This document shows positions 44,364 to 54,030 of a stretch of 64,000 nt of DNA, piece after piece (the first letter of the stretch is position 1; each line of letters begins with the position of its first letter). A program made the position numbers and the translations under genes. The notes beneath the pieces were generated by a model that was given only the letters and a program-made list of their open reading frames with translations, ran no database searches and had not been told where the DNA came from. Source of the DNA: an uncultured Porphyromonas sp. (GTDB lineage Bacteria > Bacteroidota > Bacteroidia > Bacteroidales > Porphyromonadaceae). The stretch covers positions 1-64,000 of the forward strand of contig NZ_UQJH01000003.1 of the NCBI RefSeq assembly GCF_900541275.1, written 5' to 3'.

Positions 44364-46370
44364 ATGCTACGACTAATTGAGAACGACCCATGGCTGGAGC
44401 CCTACGAGTCCCCTATACAGGGACGGTATGAGTATGCCAAGTGGAAACTCCGTGAACTGACAAAAGAAACCAATGGCAGCCTCTCCGACTTTGCTGACGG
44501 GTACCTCTACTACGGGCTTCACCGCATAGAGGGAGGAGAGTGGGTCCTGAGAGAGTGGGCGCCTAATGCGACAGCCATCTACCTCCTCTGTGACGGCAAC
44601 GGCTGGGCCAAGGATGAGGCATATCGCCTCAGCGCCCTCGGCAATGGATCCTGGGAGGTAAGACTACCCGCTGACACACTCGCTCACGGGACGCACTACA
44701 AGCTCCTCGTGGAGTGGGAGGGTGGTAGCGGTCTACGCATCCCCGCATGGGCTGACTATGTGGTACAGGACCCGGAGACGCATCTCTTCAGCGCCGTCGT
44801 ATGGGATCCCGAGAGACCCTTCACCTTCCGGAGCAAACGCCCCACCCTCGGTCACGAGCCGCTCCTGATCTACGAGTGCCACATCGGGATGGCGACCGAG
44901 GAGGAGAAGGTCGGTACGTATCGGGAGTTTATGGAGAATGTGCTGCCGATGGTCAAGGAGAAGGGCTACAACGCCCTGCAGATCATGGCGATCATGGAGC
45001 ACCCCTACTACGGCTCCTTTGGGTATCAGGTGACCAATTTCTTCGCCCCCTCGTCCCGCTTCGGTACACCGGATGACCTGCGCGCACTGATTGACGAGGC
45101 GCACCGGCTCGGGTTACTCGTCATCATGGATATCGTCCACTCCCATGCCGCAAGAAACGAGGAGGAGGGGCTCGCCCGCTTTGACGGCACCTACACCCAG
45201 TACTTCCATGGCGGTGAGCGGATGCTCCATCCGGCGTGGAACTCAATGTGCTTTGACTACGGGAAAAACGAGGTGCTCCACTTCCTCCTCTCCAATTGTA
45301 AGTACTGGCTCGAGAGCTTCCACTTCGATGGCTTCCGCTTCGATGGCGTCACCTCGATGCTTTACCTCAATCATGGTCTCGGACAGGCCTTCTGTACCTA
45401 CTCCGACTACTATAATGGCGGGCAGGATGGCGATGCGATCATGTACCTCACCCTCGCCAATCAGCTGATCCACGAGGTCTACCCCGATGCCATCACCATC
45501 GCTGAGGAGGTGAGCGGGATGCCGGGCATCGGTGTGCCGGTGAAGGACGGTGGCTACGGCTTTGACTACCGCCTCCAGATGAATATCCCCGACTACTGGA
45601 TCAAGATCATCAAGGAGCGCCGCGATGAGGAGTGGACACCCGGCTCCATCTGGTGGGAGACCACCAACCGCCGAAGCGATGAGAAGAGCATCTCCTACGC
45701 CGAGTCCCACGACCAGGCGCTGGTGGGCGACAAGACGATCATCTTCCGCCTCATCGATGCCGAGATGTACGACTATATGGACCGGGCACACCACACCGAG
45801 GCGGTAGACCGCGGTACGGCACTCCACAAGATGATCCGCCTCGTCACCTGCACCACGATGAATGGTGGGTATCTCAATTTTATGGGAAACGAATTTGGTC
45901 ACCCGGAGTGGATCGACTTCCCCCGCGAGGGCAATGGCTGGAGCTACAAGTATGCCCGTCGCCAGTGGAGCCTGGCCACGAATGGCTTCCTCAAGTACGG
46001 CCTCCTCGAGGACTTTGACGAGGCGATGCTCAAGCTCGTCAAGAGCGTCCCCGACTTTGAGAGAGTACCGGTGATCAAGCTCTGGGACCAGGATCAGGAT
46101 CAGGTACTCGCCTACTCCCGTGGGGATCTCGTCTTTGTCTACAACTTCAGTCCCACACGTGCCTTCACCGACTACGGCATCCTCGCCCCGTCGGGCAAGT
46201 ACACGGTCGTCCTCGACAGCGACGACCCGCGGTTTGGTGGCTACGATCGTCAGGACCACTCCGTGGCGCACCTCACTCAGTACGACCCCCACTTCATGGA
46301 GGACGGCAAGGGCTGGCTCAAGCTCTACCTCCCCCCCCGTACCGCTCTTGTACTTAAGAAATCAAAGTAA
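44364..46370 (+). CDS. glgB: 1,4-alpha-glucan branching enzyme
   Basis: Creates alpha-1,6 branches in glycogen. 668 residues of the eukaryote-like GH13 subfamily: N-terminal helix and CBM48 (DPWLEPYESPIQGRYEYAKW; REWAPNATAIYLLCDGNGW), the GH13 barrel (VTNFFAPSSRFGTPDDLR, VMDIVHSHAARN type region, nucleophile in FDGFRFDGVTSMLYLNHG, acid Glu in AEEVSGMPGIG, ESHDQALVGDKTI), and a C-terminal beta domain (GDLVFVYNFSPTRAF). This form is usual in Bacteroidota. It is flanked by aguB (27 bases) and manA (5 bases); glycogen synthase is not in the window. Confidence 0.95.
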   Translation: MLRLIENDPWLEPYESPIQGRYEYAKWKLRELTKETNGSLSDFADGYLYYGLHRIEGGEWVLREWAPNATAIYLLCDGNGWAKDEAYRLSALGNGSWEVRLPADTLAHGTHYKLLVEWEGGSGLRIPAWADYVVQDPETHLFSAVVWDPERPFTFRSKRPTLGHEPLLIYECHIGMATEEEKVGTYREFMENVLPMVKEKGYNALQIMAIMEHPYYGSFGYQVTNFFAPSSRFGTPDDLRALIDEAHRLGLLVIMDIVHSHAARNEEEGLARFDGTYTQYFHGGERMLHPAWNSMCFDYGKNEVLHFLLSNCKYWLESFHFDGFRFDGVTSMLYLNHGLGQAFCTYSDYYNGGQDGDAIMYLTLANQLIHEVYPDAITIAEEVSGMPGIGVPVKDGGYGFDYRLQMNIPDYWIKIIKERRDEEWTPGSIWWETTNRRSDEKSISYAESHDQALVGDKTIIFRLIDAEMYDYMDRAHHTEAVDRGTALHKMIRLVTCTTMNGGYLNFMGNEFGHPEWIDFPREGNGWSYKYARRQWSLATNGFLKYGLLEDFDEAMLKLVKSVPDFERVPVIKLWDQDQDQVLAYSRGDLVFVYNFSPTRAFTDYGILAPSGKYTVVLDSDDPRFGGYDRQDHSVAHLTQYDPHFMEDGKGWLKLYLPPRTALVLKKSK

Positions 46371-46375
46371 AACTC

Positions 46376-47386
46376 ATGACTCACCCCACATCCACACCAC
46401 TCTACCCGCTCACCTTTGACGCCCCCTACAAGCGAAAGATCTGGGGCGGTGACCGAATCTTCAGGTACAAAGGACTGCCCTCTCCCTACGACGACATCGG
46501 CGAGAGCTGGGAGGTTTCACCGATGCCGGGCGATGAGTCGGTCGTTGCCGCCGGTCCTCTCAAGGGTGTCGACCTACCGACACTCACCCAAGAGTATGGC
46601 GAGAGGCTCCTCGGGCATCACGTCAGGGAGCGCTTTGGGGACTCCTTCCCCCTCCTCATCAAGGTCATCGACTCGCGGCAGGATCTCTCCGTGCAGGTCC
46701 ATCCCAACGACGACTACGCCCGCGAGCATGAGCACTCCCGTGGCAAGACAGAGATGTGGTATCTCCTTGACCCCACCCCCGACGCCACCATCCGCGCCGG
46801 CTGGTCGAGGGAGACGAGCCCGGAGCAGCTACGAGAGCTGGTCAAGAGCGATGCTGTGATGGACTACATCCACAGCTACCACGCCGAGCGGGGGGATGTC
46901 TTTTACCTCCCGGCAGGTAAGGTCCACACCATAGGTGCCGGCTGCCTGCTCCTCGAGATACAGGAGGCGTCTGACATCACCTACCGGCTCTACGACTTCG
47001 GTCGGACCGATGCCCAAGGGCAGACACGTGAGCTTCACATTGACCGAGCTGTCGAGGTGATCAACTACGACGTCGACCGGGACGGCAAGGCGACCTATGA
47101 CCGGGAGAAGAAGGATGCCCTCGTCAATCTCGTCCGCAGCCCCTACTTCTGCACCTCGGTCCTACGCCTGACGAAGGACTTCGCCCTGCCGGTGGCTGAG
47201 CGTGACTCCTTCACCTACCTCTTCTGCGAGGAGGGCGAGGTGGCGATCACCACCGATGGCGGTGAGCTCCGCCTCACCAAGGGCCACGGCGTCCTACTCC
47301 CCGCCGAGCTGCATCGCGCCGACCTCCACCCCCTCACCCCCGAGACCCACCTCGTAGACGTCTACGTACCACAGAGTCATACCTGA
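46376..47386 (+). CDS. manA: mannose-6-phosphate isomerase, class I
   Basis: A zinc enzyme interconverting mannose 6-phosphate and fructose 6-phosphate. 336 residues: PYKRKIWGGDRIF at the start, LLIKVIDSRQDLSVQVHPNDDYAREHEHSRGKTEMWYLLD with Zn-binding Gln/His/Glu, YLPAGKVHTIGAGCLLLEIQ with the second His, and a C-terminal cupin (LPVAERDSFTYLFCEEGEVAI). It starts 5 bases after glgB. With GH125 at 11.5-13 kb it would let released mannose enter glycolysis after phosphorylation. Confidence 0.93.
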   Translation: MTHPTSTPLYPLTFDAPYKRKIWGGDRIFRYKGLPSPYDDIGESWEVSPMPGDESVVAAGPLKGVDLPTLTQEYGERLLGHHVRERFGDSFPLLIKVIDSRQDLSVQVHPNDDYAREHEHSRGKTEMWYLLDPTPDATIRAGWSRETSPEQLRELVKSDAVMDYIHSYHAERGDVFYLPAGKVHTIGAGCLLLEIQEASDITYRLYDFGRTDAQGQTRELHIDRAVEVINYDVDRDGKATYDREKKDALVNLVRSPYFCTSVLRLTKDFALPVAERDSFTYLFCEEGEVAITTDGGELRLTKGHGVLLPAELHRADLHPLTPETHLVDVYVPQSHT

Positions 47387-47932
47387 TCCTCATGATTGTT
47401 GCTATAGGACTCTTGACCTCGACATAGGGACCACACAACAATACAGCCCGAAATACCGATAGAACAGGTCGAATGCACGTAGTCGAAGAGGCGCAGGCGC
47501 AGTCGTCCCGGCTGAGCGACATGAGCCTGACACATCGGAAAGCTTAAGTGGTGCAAATATACCACCCCCGGAGGTAGAGGTTGTCTCGCAGAGCCTCTCC
47601 TTGTCTCTTCGGTCTCTTCCTGAACGAACCTACAGACTGTGAGACTATCCATCCATAAAGACCACATTCCGTAAGAAAGGCGAATCGTGTACAGAACTGC
47701 CTTATGGACACTTTGCTGAGGACTTTTATCAAGGTGTGCTTTGCGTCAGGCTTGTAAAGCATATGGCATACTCTAAGGGGCTGGACTCGTGCCATTGCGA
47801 TGATGAATATAGAGCGATGGTTTTGACATTTGAGATTTAATATCTACATTTAACCGACGAGGTCTATACCTTGCAACTTAAAAGTATCACTCTGACCTCT
47901 ATTGTCTAAATTTCAAATCCGCTGTAGTACCT
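47387..47932. other. intergenic region between manA and the GLPGLI gene
   Basis: 546 bases with lower GC than the neighbouring genes. Overlapping minus-strand frames of 80-96 codons cross it, but their composition is not coding-like and I recognise no protein. It may be decayed DNA. The last 110 bases hold the promoter at 47822-47852. Confidence 0.6.
47822..47852 (+). promoter_or_regulatory. complete -33/-7 promoter of the GLPGLI-receptor unit
   Basis: TTTG at 47822-47825 and TACATTTA at 47845-47852 are separated by exactly 19 bases, the Bacteroidota optimum. The last base of the -7 box is A, not G. It is the only promoter here with a clear -33 element. The leader is about 75 bases. Confidence 0.7.
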
Positions 47933-48757
47933 ATGAAAAAATTCTTCTTTACCCTATGTTGCTTGGCCATTATAACGTCAAACTCGTGGGTTGTATTCGG
48001 TCAAAAACGTTACAAGGCGCTCTACGAATACGCGGAACGAAATGCCACGACCGGCAAAGTCACTAACGATATCATACGTCTTAATTCTGAGAAAGGCTAC
48101 TTCTCCTGTGTCAGTGAGAATACCTACCAAAAGAAGTTAGTACAGGACTCCCTCCTCCACACCGGACTTGATCCCTACACCATCGTCGCCATGACACGAG
48201 ATATGGCGAGAGGACAGAGGACACGTATCTTCACCGACCTCGCAAGCAATACCAGGACGGTATACGAGTATCCCATGACACAGATCCACTACGAGGAGCC
48301 TCTTCCCACTGTGACATGGGAGCTGTCAGACGAGGTGAAGGAGGTCAATGGCATCCCCTCCAAGCAGGCGAGGGGCAAGCTCTACGGACGCGAGTGGATC
48401 GTCTCCTATGCGACGGATGTCCCTCTACCTGTGGGACCGTGGAAGCTCACCGGTCTGCCCGGTCTGGTGACAGAGGCGGTCACGACCGACAGTCTCTTCC
48501 ACTTCACGCTCATCTCCTTTGCCCTCACCCCCGATGACGAGCGTCCTATCATACCCTCACCCTTGACCGCCTCATCACCATCCAAGAAACAGTTGAAGAA
48601 GGAGGTCCTCCACGCCCTACATCAGTGCGCCACCAACAACCGAGCCTGGCTCAAGAAGCTCTACCCCGTGTCCAGCCAGCCTGAAGAGACCCCGGAGGAC
48701 CTCCGGCGGATGGCACTCGCCCGCAAGTCGTACCAGTATATCGAGCGAGCAGAGTGA
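47933..48757 (+). CDS. GLPGLI family protein
   Basis: GLPGLI (TIGR01200) proteins are exported and Bacteroidota-specific, usually next to TonB-receptor-like genes; their role is unknown. The 274-residue protein has a signal peptide (cleaved near VVFGQ) and the signature LTGLPGLVTEAVTTDSLFHF at about residue 178, followed by a charged helical tail (KKQLKKEVLHALHQCA). The middle section WELSDEVKEVNGIPSKQARGKLYGREWIVSYATDVPLPVGPWKL is also family-typical. The stop overlaps the GTG start of the next gene (GTGA), so the pair is translationally coupled. Confidence 0.9.
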   Translation: MKKFFFTLCCLAIITSNSWVVFGQKRYKALYEYAERNATTGKVTNDIIRLNSEKGYFSCVSENTYQKKLVQDSLLHTGLDPYTIVAMTRDMARGQRTRIFTDLASNTRTVYEYPMTQIHYEEPLPTVTWELSDEVKEVNGIPSKQARGKLYGREWIVSYATDVPLPVGPWKLTGLPGLVTEAVTTDSLFHFTLISFALTPDDERPIIPSPLTASSPSKKQLKKEVLHALHQCATNNRAWLKKLYPVSSQPEETPEDLRRMALARKSYQYIERAE

Positions 48758-51321
48758 TCCGGAGGCATCTCCTTTTTCTTCTTCTCCTTCCCCTCACGCT
48801 GACCATTGCCACCGCTGAGGAGTGGTGTGGAGTGGTCAGGGACGCCGAGACCGGCGAGGGGATATCGACGGTCCAGATCCTTCTGCTCCGTGGTGAGAGC
48901 AAGGTGATCCGTCAGACGATCAGCCTGGAGGACGGCACTTTCTGTCTCGCTCTCCCCGACTCCAAGTCCGACCTCACGGTCCGCGCCGCACTGATCGGCT
49001 ACCGGACGGAGGTGGTTCGCTTAGACACCCTCCTCATGAGAGAAGGAAAAGAGATCCTGCTCCACCGGCAGGACTTCAAGCTCCCCGAGGTGCAAGTGCG
49101 GGCGAAAGCCATCGAACAGCATGGCGACACGGTCAGCTACCGTACCTCCGCCTTTGCACAAGCGATGGACACTAAGCTGGAGGATGTGCTGACGCGGCTC
49201 CCTGATGTCTCTGTCTCCTCCGGCGGTATGATCTCCTACAAGGGACGAAGTATCAATCGCTTCTACATAGAGAACCTTGACCTCCTCGGCAGTCGATACA
49301 CCCTTGCCTCGCGTAACATCCGACCTGAGGATGTCGCCTCCGTACAGATCTACGAGCACCACGAGCCGATCAGGCTGCTCAGGGAGCAGAGCCGATCCGA
49401 CCGCGCTGCACTTAATGTGAAGCTCAAGGAGTCTGCCAAGAAAAGGTGGCTCAGGGACCTAAGCGGTGCTGTCGGCGGCTGGCCGCCGATCGGCAAGGTG
49501 AGCGGTTCGCTCATGAACTTCCAGCCCCGGCGGCAGACCATCCTCGTCGCCAAGGGAGACAATACCGGCAACGACATCATCTTCGAGACCCGAGTACAAA
49601 ACATCGGCATGGGGGTGGTCTTCAACCCCTACGAACTCTCCGGAGGACCGGAGAACCTCTTTGCGGAGCGAAAGATCTACAGCACCTTCTTCGGACGCGA
49701 TCGAAGGCGCGACAATCAGACCGCCTTCCTCTCCCTCAATCATCTCATCGCCCTGTCCGACAGAGAAACCCTTCGGATCAATCTCAACGGATTCCACGAC
49801 CGAAACCGACTCAGAGAGGAGCGGGAGAGCCACTACTACGACCCTGCGCTCGGATCGATCGACCTCCGAGAGACCACCGACTATCTCTCGAAGCGCAGTG
49901 CAACGGAGAATGAGCTTACCTATGAGCAGAATGGGGAGGAGCTCTATCTCAAGGACATCCTCTCCGTCCGCTACCACCACCTCACCACCGAGGACAACGC
50001 TGCCGTCAATGGTCGGCCTCGCACCATTGATATGCTCCTCCCCTCCCTCCGGCTCTCCAATTCGCTCACTGCGAAGAAGCTCCTCGGCGGGCATCTCTAT
50101 ACCGCCGCCCTCGGCATAGGGTACAGCAGCCGTCCTCAGGAGATGACCCTCGCAGGAGAGACTCCCTATCGGCTGCAGTCCGATGACCTCACTGCCACAC
50201 TCGCTCTGGAGGGCACCTTTTCCATAGGTCAACATCAGCTCTCCCCACAGATCAGAGGCGGCCTGGAGAGCTATGAGCTTAGGATCGGGGAGCAAGAACA
50301 GGATCCCCGTAAGGTCCACAGTAAGGAGCTGACCTCCGACCTTTCTGTAGAGTATCGATACCAGAGTAATGGACTGGAACTGAGGCTCACACCTGCCCTT
50401 AGTGCAAGACTGCAAGATCTCCCCGGAGGGAGACAGCAACACCTCCTCCCCGGCGTCAGTTCCTCGATCAGGTATGACTGGATGGGCGGGAGGACACTAC
50501 TCATCTACAGCTTCAGCACAAGCCGACCGGAGCTAACATCCTACTTCCCGCACATGATCCGCGTCGGTCTGACAGACTACCGGGAGGGAATCACGGACCA
50601 AGGGGTGACACGCTCGCACAACCTACTGCTCCGACAGGAGGGGACAGCGCCGTGGGATCTCTCCTATGTGCTCACCGGTCGAGGAGGGCACGTGACCGCA
50701 CCGAGGATCTATAGTCTCTCTGTCAGGGAGGGCAAGAGGATCCGCTCCTACCTCCCACTCGCCCACAGCGCCCTCTCCGGCGGTCTCTCTGCGGAGCTCT
50801 CCAAGTACTTCTCTGGACCGATGATCACACTCAAGGGGACGGTAGGCTGGGACAGCTCCAAGGGCGACACCTACCAGCAGGGACTCATGATCCCCTATCG
50901 TGGGTCTGACCTCTCGTATGGGGCATCCCTGAACTGGATGGGAAGCACGCTGATGACCCTCGAGTATGGCATCGAGAGCGACCGATCCCGAGTCCACATC
51001 GGGGATAGGGCGACAGACCTCATCACCCGGAGTCTGGAGCAGACCCTGCGAGGTACCCTACTCCTCTGCGCACACTGGGGAGTATCCGCCGACCTCCAGC
51101 ACCGCTACAGCAGTTCGCCCCTATATGACCCGATCAACCAAGTCTTCCTCGACGGCAAGATCTACTACACGAGGGACAAGCTCCGTCTCCAGATCGACCT
51201 CACCAACCTAACCAACGTCCGCTCAGAGTACTACCGCCGGACCGACGGTATCAATAGCAGCAGCCGGCGTACCACCCTCCGCGGTCGGGAGGTGCTTCTT
51301 ACTCTTACCCTCAAGCGGTAG
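48754..51321 (+). CDS. TonB-dependent-receptor-like outer membrane protein
   Basis: 855 residues, starting at GTG. Signal peptide (LLFLLLLPLTLTIATA, mature from EEW), a carboxypeptidase-regulatory-like beta domain (CGVVRDAETGEGISTVQILL) of about 85 residues, a plug-like domain (FAQAMDTKLEDVLTRLPDVSVSSGG, SINRFYIENLDLLGSRY), and a long beta-barrel to the end (last strand TLRGREVLLTLTLKR). There is no obvious TonB box, and the plug lacks some classic motifs, so it belongs to the GLPGLI-associated receptor-like group, not the SusC group. The ligand is unknown. No SusD follows. Confidence 0.87.
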   Translation: MIRRHLLFLLLLPLTLTIATAEEWCGVVRDAETGEGISTVQILLLRGESKVIRQTISLEDGTFCLALPDSKSDLTVRAALIGYRTEVVRLDTLLMREGKEILLHRQDFKLPEVQVRAKAIEQHGDTVSYRTSAFAQAMDTKLEDVLTRLPDVSVSSGGMISYKGRSINRFYIENLDLLGSRYTLASRNIRPEDVASVQIYEHHEPIRLLREQSRSDRAALNVKLKESAKKRWLRDLSGAVGGWPPIGKVSGSLMNFQPRRQTILVAKGDNTGNDIIFETRVQNIGMGVVFNPYELSGGPENLFAERKIYSTFFGRDRRRDNQTAFLSLNHLIALSDRETLRINLNGFHDRNRLREERESHYYDPALGSIDLRETTDYLSKRSATENELTYEQNGEELYLKDILSVRYHHLTTEDNAAVNGRPRTIDMLLPSLRLSNSLTAKKLLGGHLYTAALGIGYSSRPQEMTLAGETPYRLQSDDLTATLALEGTFSIGQHQLSPQIRGGLESYELRIGEQEQDPRKVHSKELTSDLSVEYRYQSNGLELRLTPALSARLQDLPGGRQQHLLPGVSSSIRYDWMGGRTLLIYSFSTSRPELTSYFPHMIRVGLTDYREGITDQGVTRSHNLLLRQEGTAPWDLSYVLTGRGGHVTAPRIYSLSVREGKRIRSYLPLAHSALSGGLSAELSKYFSGPMITLKGTVGWDSSKGDTYQQGLMIPYRGSDLSYGASLNWMGSTLMTLEYGIESDRSRVHIGDRATDLITRSLEQTLRGTLLLCAHWGVSADLQHRYSSSPLYDPINQVFLDGKIYYTRDKLRLQIDLTNLTNVRSEYYRRTDGINSSSRRTTLRGREVLLTLTLKR

Positions 51322-51399
51322 GCCCCGAGCCCTTGCCACCGTCCCTCTCCAAGCCAATTATTCCAAGAGCAGTTTTTTCTCACGACTTCAGGGTCATAA

Positions 51400-51459
51400 C
51401 TAATAGCGGTAATAGAGAAATCTATTACCGCTATTGGTCACGCTTATTACCGGTAATAG
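51400..51459. repeat. 22-bp palindrome array D, symmetric variant
   Basis: Units at 51400-51415 (CTAATAGCGGTAATAG), 51422-51437 (CTATTACCGCTATTGG) and 51444-51459 (TTATTACCGGTAATAG), spacers agaaat and tcacgc, exact 22-bp period. Most of the units differ from the other arrays by A-to-T at position 4 together with T-to-A at position 13, which keeps the palindrome. The array ends 68 bases upstream of the ffh -7 box. Confidence 0.85.
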
Positions 51460-51527
51460 AAATAGCCCAGAAGGTGTGAGGTAACTTCCCTGTGAATCTC
51501 AGTCGCATACGGATGATGCTTTTTTAG

Positions 51528-51535
51528 TAGATTTG
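51528..51535 (+). promoter_or_regulatory. -7 box of ffh
   Basis: TAGATTTG, 65 bases ahead of the ffh ATG. Confidence 0.6.
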
Positions 51536-51600
51536 CAGGGTTATGGGCGGGCCGATGGCTCGCAATCGATAATAGCTTGTACTTGTAGTAGCACCATCAT

Positions 51601-52953
51601 ATGTTTGAAAGTCTATCGGACCGACTTCTTGAGTCCTTTAAGAACCTTAAGGGAGAGGGATCCATCACCGAACTTAATGTCGCTGACACCGTCAAGGACA
51701 TACGTAAGGCCTTGCTGGAGGCGGACGTCAATTACACCGTCGCCTCCGACTTTACGAAGAGCGTCCTCGACAAGGCGGTGGGCGAAAAGGTGGTCTCCTC
51801 CATCAAGCCGGGACAGAAGCTGGTCCAGATCGTCCACGATGAGCTGACGCGCTGTATGGGCGGCACCGAGGTGGAGCTGAGGACCGACGCGGACCCCAAT
51901 ATCATCCTGATGTCGGGTCTGCAGGGCTCAGGTAAGACCACCTTTGCCGGCAAGCTCGCCAATATGCTGCACAAGAAGAAGGGGCTGAAGCCTCTCCTTG
52001 TCGCCGGGGATGTCTATCGACCGGCTGCCATCGAGCAGCTCAAGGTGATCGCTGCTCAGATCGGCATACCGGTCTACAGCGAGGAGGGCAATCAGGATCC
52101 GGTGGCGATCGCTGAGCGGGCGCTTGCCTTTGCGAAGATGAATGGTCGCGACACGATCATCATCGATACCGCCGGGCGCCTCGCCGTGGATGACGTGCTG
52201 ATGACCGAGATCGCCAATATCAAGACAGCGGTCAGACCGACACAGATCCTCTTCGTCGTCGACTCAATGACGGGACAGGATGCGGTGAATACGGCCAAGG
52301 AATTCAATGACCGGCTCGACTTCGACGGCGTAGTCCTGACGAAGCTGGATGGTGATACCCGAGGCGGTGCTGCTCTCTCGATCCGGACTGTGGTCGACAA
52401 GCCTATCCTCTTCATCGGTACGGGAGAGAAGATGGAGGCAATCGACGTCTTTTACCCCACCCGTATGGCGGACCGCATCCTCGGGATGGGCGATGTCGTC
52501 TCCCTCGTGGAGCGGATGGAGCAGCAGTACGATGAGAAGAAGGCTGCCCAGCTGGAGAGCAAGATCAGGAAGAATAAGTTTGACTTCGACGACTTCCTCG
52601 AGCAGATCCAGCAGATCAAGAAGATGGGCAACCTCAAGGATCTCTTAGCCATGATCCCCGGTGTCGGCAGTGCGATCAAGGACTTAGACGTAGACGACAG
52701 CGCCTTCAGCGGCATCGAGGCTATTATCCGCTCGATGACGCCCGAGGAGCGCGCCAATCCTGACATCATCAACGCTGAGCGGCGGAAGCGTATCGCTGCA
52801 GGTAGCGGGAAGGACATACAGGAGGTGAATCGCCTGATCAAGCAATTTAACTCCGCCAAGAAGATGATGAAGAAGATGAGCAGCCTCGGTCTCAATGGCA
52901 AGGGCGCTCCCTCTATGGCTCAGATGCGACAGCAGATGAGAGGCGGCAGATGA
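51601..52953 (+). CDS. ffh: signal recognition particle protein
   Basis: The SRP54 GTPase that targets nascent membrane proteins to SecYEG. 450 residues: N domain, G domain with GLQGSGKTT (about residues 106-114), DTAGRL, TKLDGDTRGGAALS and GTGEKMEAIDVF, then the Met-rich M domain that binds 4.5S RNA and signal sequences (KKMMKKMSSLGLNGKGAPSMAQMRQQMRGGR, shown here in parts as KKMMKKMSSL and MAQMRQQM). folD follows 36 bases later. It is likely the first gene of a housekeeping transcript. Confidence 0.97.
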   Translation: MFESLSDRLLESFKNLKGEGSITELNVADTVKDIRKALLEADVNYTVASDFTKSVLDKAVGEKVVSSIKPGQKLVQIVHDELTRCMGGTEVELRTDADPNIILMSGLQGSGKTTFAGKLANMLHKKKGLKPLLVAGDVYRPAAIEQLKVIAAQIGIPVYSEEGNQDPVAIAERALAFAKMNGRDTIIIDTAGRLAVDDVLMTEIANIKTAVRPTQILFVVDSMTGQDAVNTAKEFNDRLDFDGVVLTKLDGDTRGGAALSIRTVVDKPILFIGTGEKMEAIDVFYPTRMADRILGMGDVVSLVERMEQQYDEKKAAQLESKIRKNKFDFDDFLEQIQQIKKMGNLKDLLAMIPGVGSAIKDLDVDDSAFSGIEAIIRSMTPEERANPDIINAERRKRIAAGSGKDIQEVNRLIKQFNSAKKMMKKMSSLGLNGKGAPSMAQMRQQMRGGR

Positions 52954-52989
52954 AATAATCACTTTTTACCAAAATAGTCACACAACATT

Positions 52990-53889
52990 ATGGAAACACC
53001 CTACACACTGCTCGATGGCAAGGAGATCAATCGGCAGATGAGAGAGGAGATCAAGGCGGAGGTGGAGAAGATGGTCGCTGAGGGACACAAGTCTCCCCGA
53101 CTGATCGCTGTACTCGTCGGCCACGATGGTGGCAGCGAGACCTACGTACACAATAAGATGATCACCTGCGAGGCGTGCGGGATCCGTAGCGAGACCCTGC
53201 GCTTCGAGGCGGAAATCACGGAGGAGGAGCTGCTCAAGGAGGTCGCTAAGCTCAATGCGGACAATGACCTTGACGGCTTCATCGTCCAGCTCCCATTGCC
53301 TAAGCATATCGATGCGCAGAAGGTGATCGAGGCGATCGACCCGAGGAAGGACGTGGACGGCTTCCACCCGACCAACGTCGGCAAGCTCTCCATCGGACTG
53401 CCGGGCTTTGTCTCCGCCACCCCCTTCGGCATCTGCGAGCTGCTGAGGCGGTACAACATCAGCACAGACGGCAAGCACGTAGTGGTGCTGGGGCGGAGCG
53501 ACATCGTCGGAAAGCCGGTGGCACAGCTGCTGCTCCATAAGGACAATCCCGGCAATGCGACCGTCACGGTCTGCCACAGCCACACGAAGGACATCGCCTT
53601 CTACACCCGTCACGCCGACGTGATCATCGCCGCACTGGGTCAGCCCCACTTCGTCAAGGCCGATATGGTCAAGGAGGGTGCTGTCGTGATCGACGTAGGT
53701 ACGACCCGTGTACCGGACGCCTCGAGAGCGAAGGGCTTCCGTCTCTGCGGTGACGTGGACTTCGACAACGTCGCACCGAAGTGCTCCTACATTACTCCCG
53801 TGCCGGGAGGTGTGGGCCCGATGACGATCATCGCACTGCTTCACAATACCCTCCTCGCCGCCCGGCGCAATAGGGGTCTCGAGAAGTAA
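52990..53889 (+). CDS. folD: methylenetetrahydrofolate dehydrogenase/cyclohydrolase
   Basis: Bifunctional: interconverts 5,10-methylene-, methenyl- and 10-formyl-tetrahydrofolate for purine and formyl-Met synthesis. 299 residues: AVLVGHDGGSETYVHNKMITCE with the catalytic Tyr-Lys region, DGFIVQLPLPKHID, KDVDGFHPTNVG, VVVLGRSDIVGKPVAQLL (NADP fold), GAVVIDVGTTRV and the closing VPGGVGPMTIIALLHNTL. ffh-folD adjacency is frequent in the phylum. Confidence 0.96.
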   Translation: METPYTLLDGKEINRQMREEIKAEVEKMVAEGHKSPRLIAVLVGHDGGSETYVHNKMITCEACGIRSETLRFEAEITEEELLKEVAKLNADNDLDGFIVQLPLPKHIDAQKVIEAIDPRKDVDGFHPTNVGKLSIGLPGFVSATPFGICELLRRYNISTDGKHVVVLGRSDIVGKPVAQLLLHKDNPGNATVTVCHSHTKDIAFYTRHADVIIAALGQPHFVKADMVKEGAVVIDVGTTRVPDASRAKGFRLCGDVDFDNVAPKCSYITPVPGGVGPMTIIALLHNTLLAARRNRGLEK

Positions 53890-54030
53890 GTCCCGACCTA
53901 CCCTTCCGCCGAGGGAAGGAACACATGTAATGCACGCATAGGAGAGAGAGGGATGACCGAGGTAATGCGGGAGACTCCCCATCAGCCGTCGGTCATCCTC
54001 TCCTTGTCACACGCCAGTCTATCAGATGAT

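Noticed and set aside
45243..46292. A 349-codon minus-strand frame inside glgB
   Set aside because: Same reason; glgB is complete and well supported.
47377..47795. Small minus-strand genes before the GLPGLI gene
   Set aside because: Overlapping frames with odd composition and no family; treated as decayed or non-coding.
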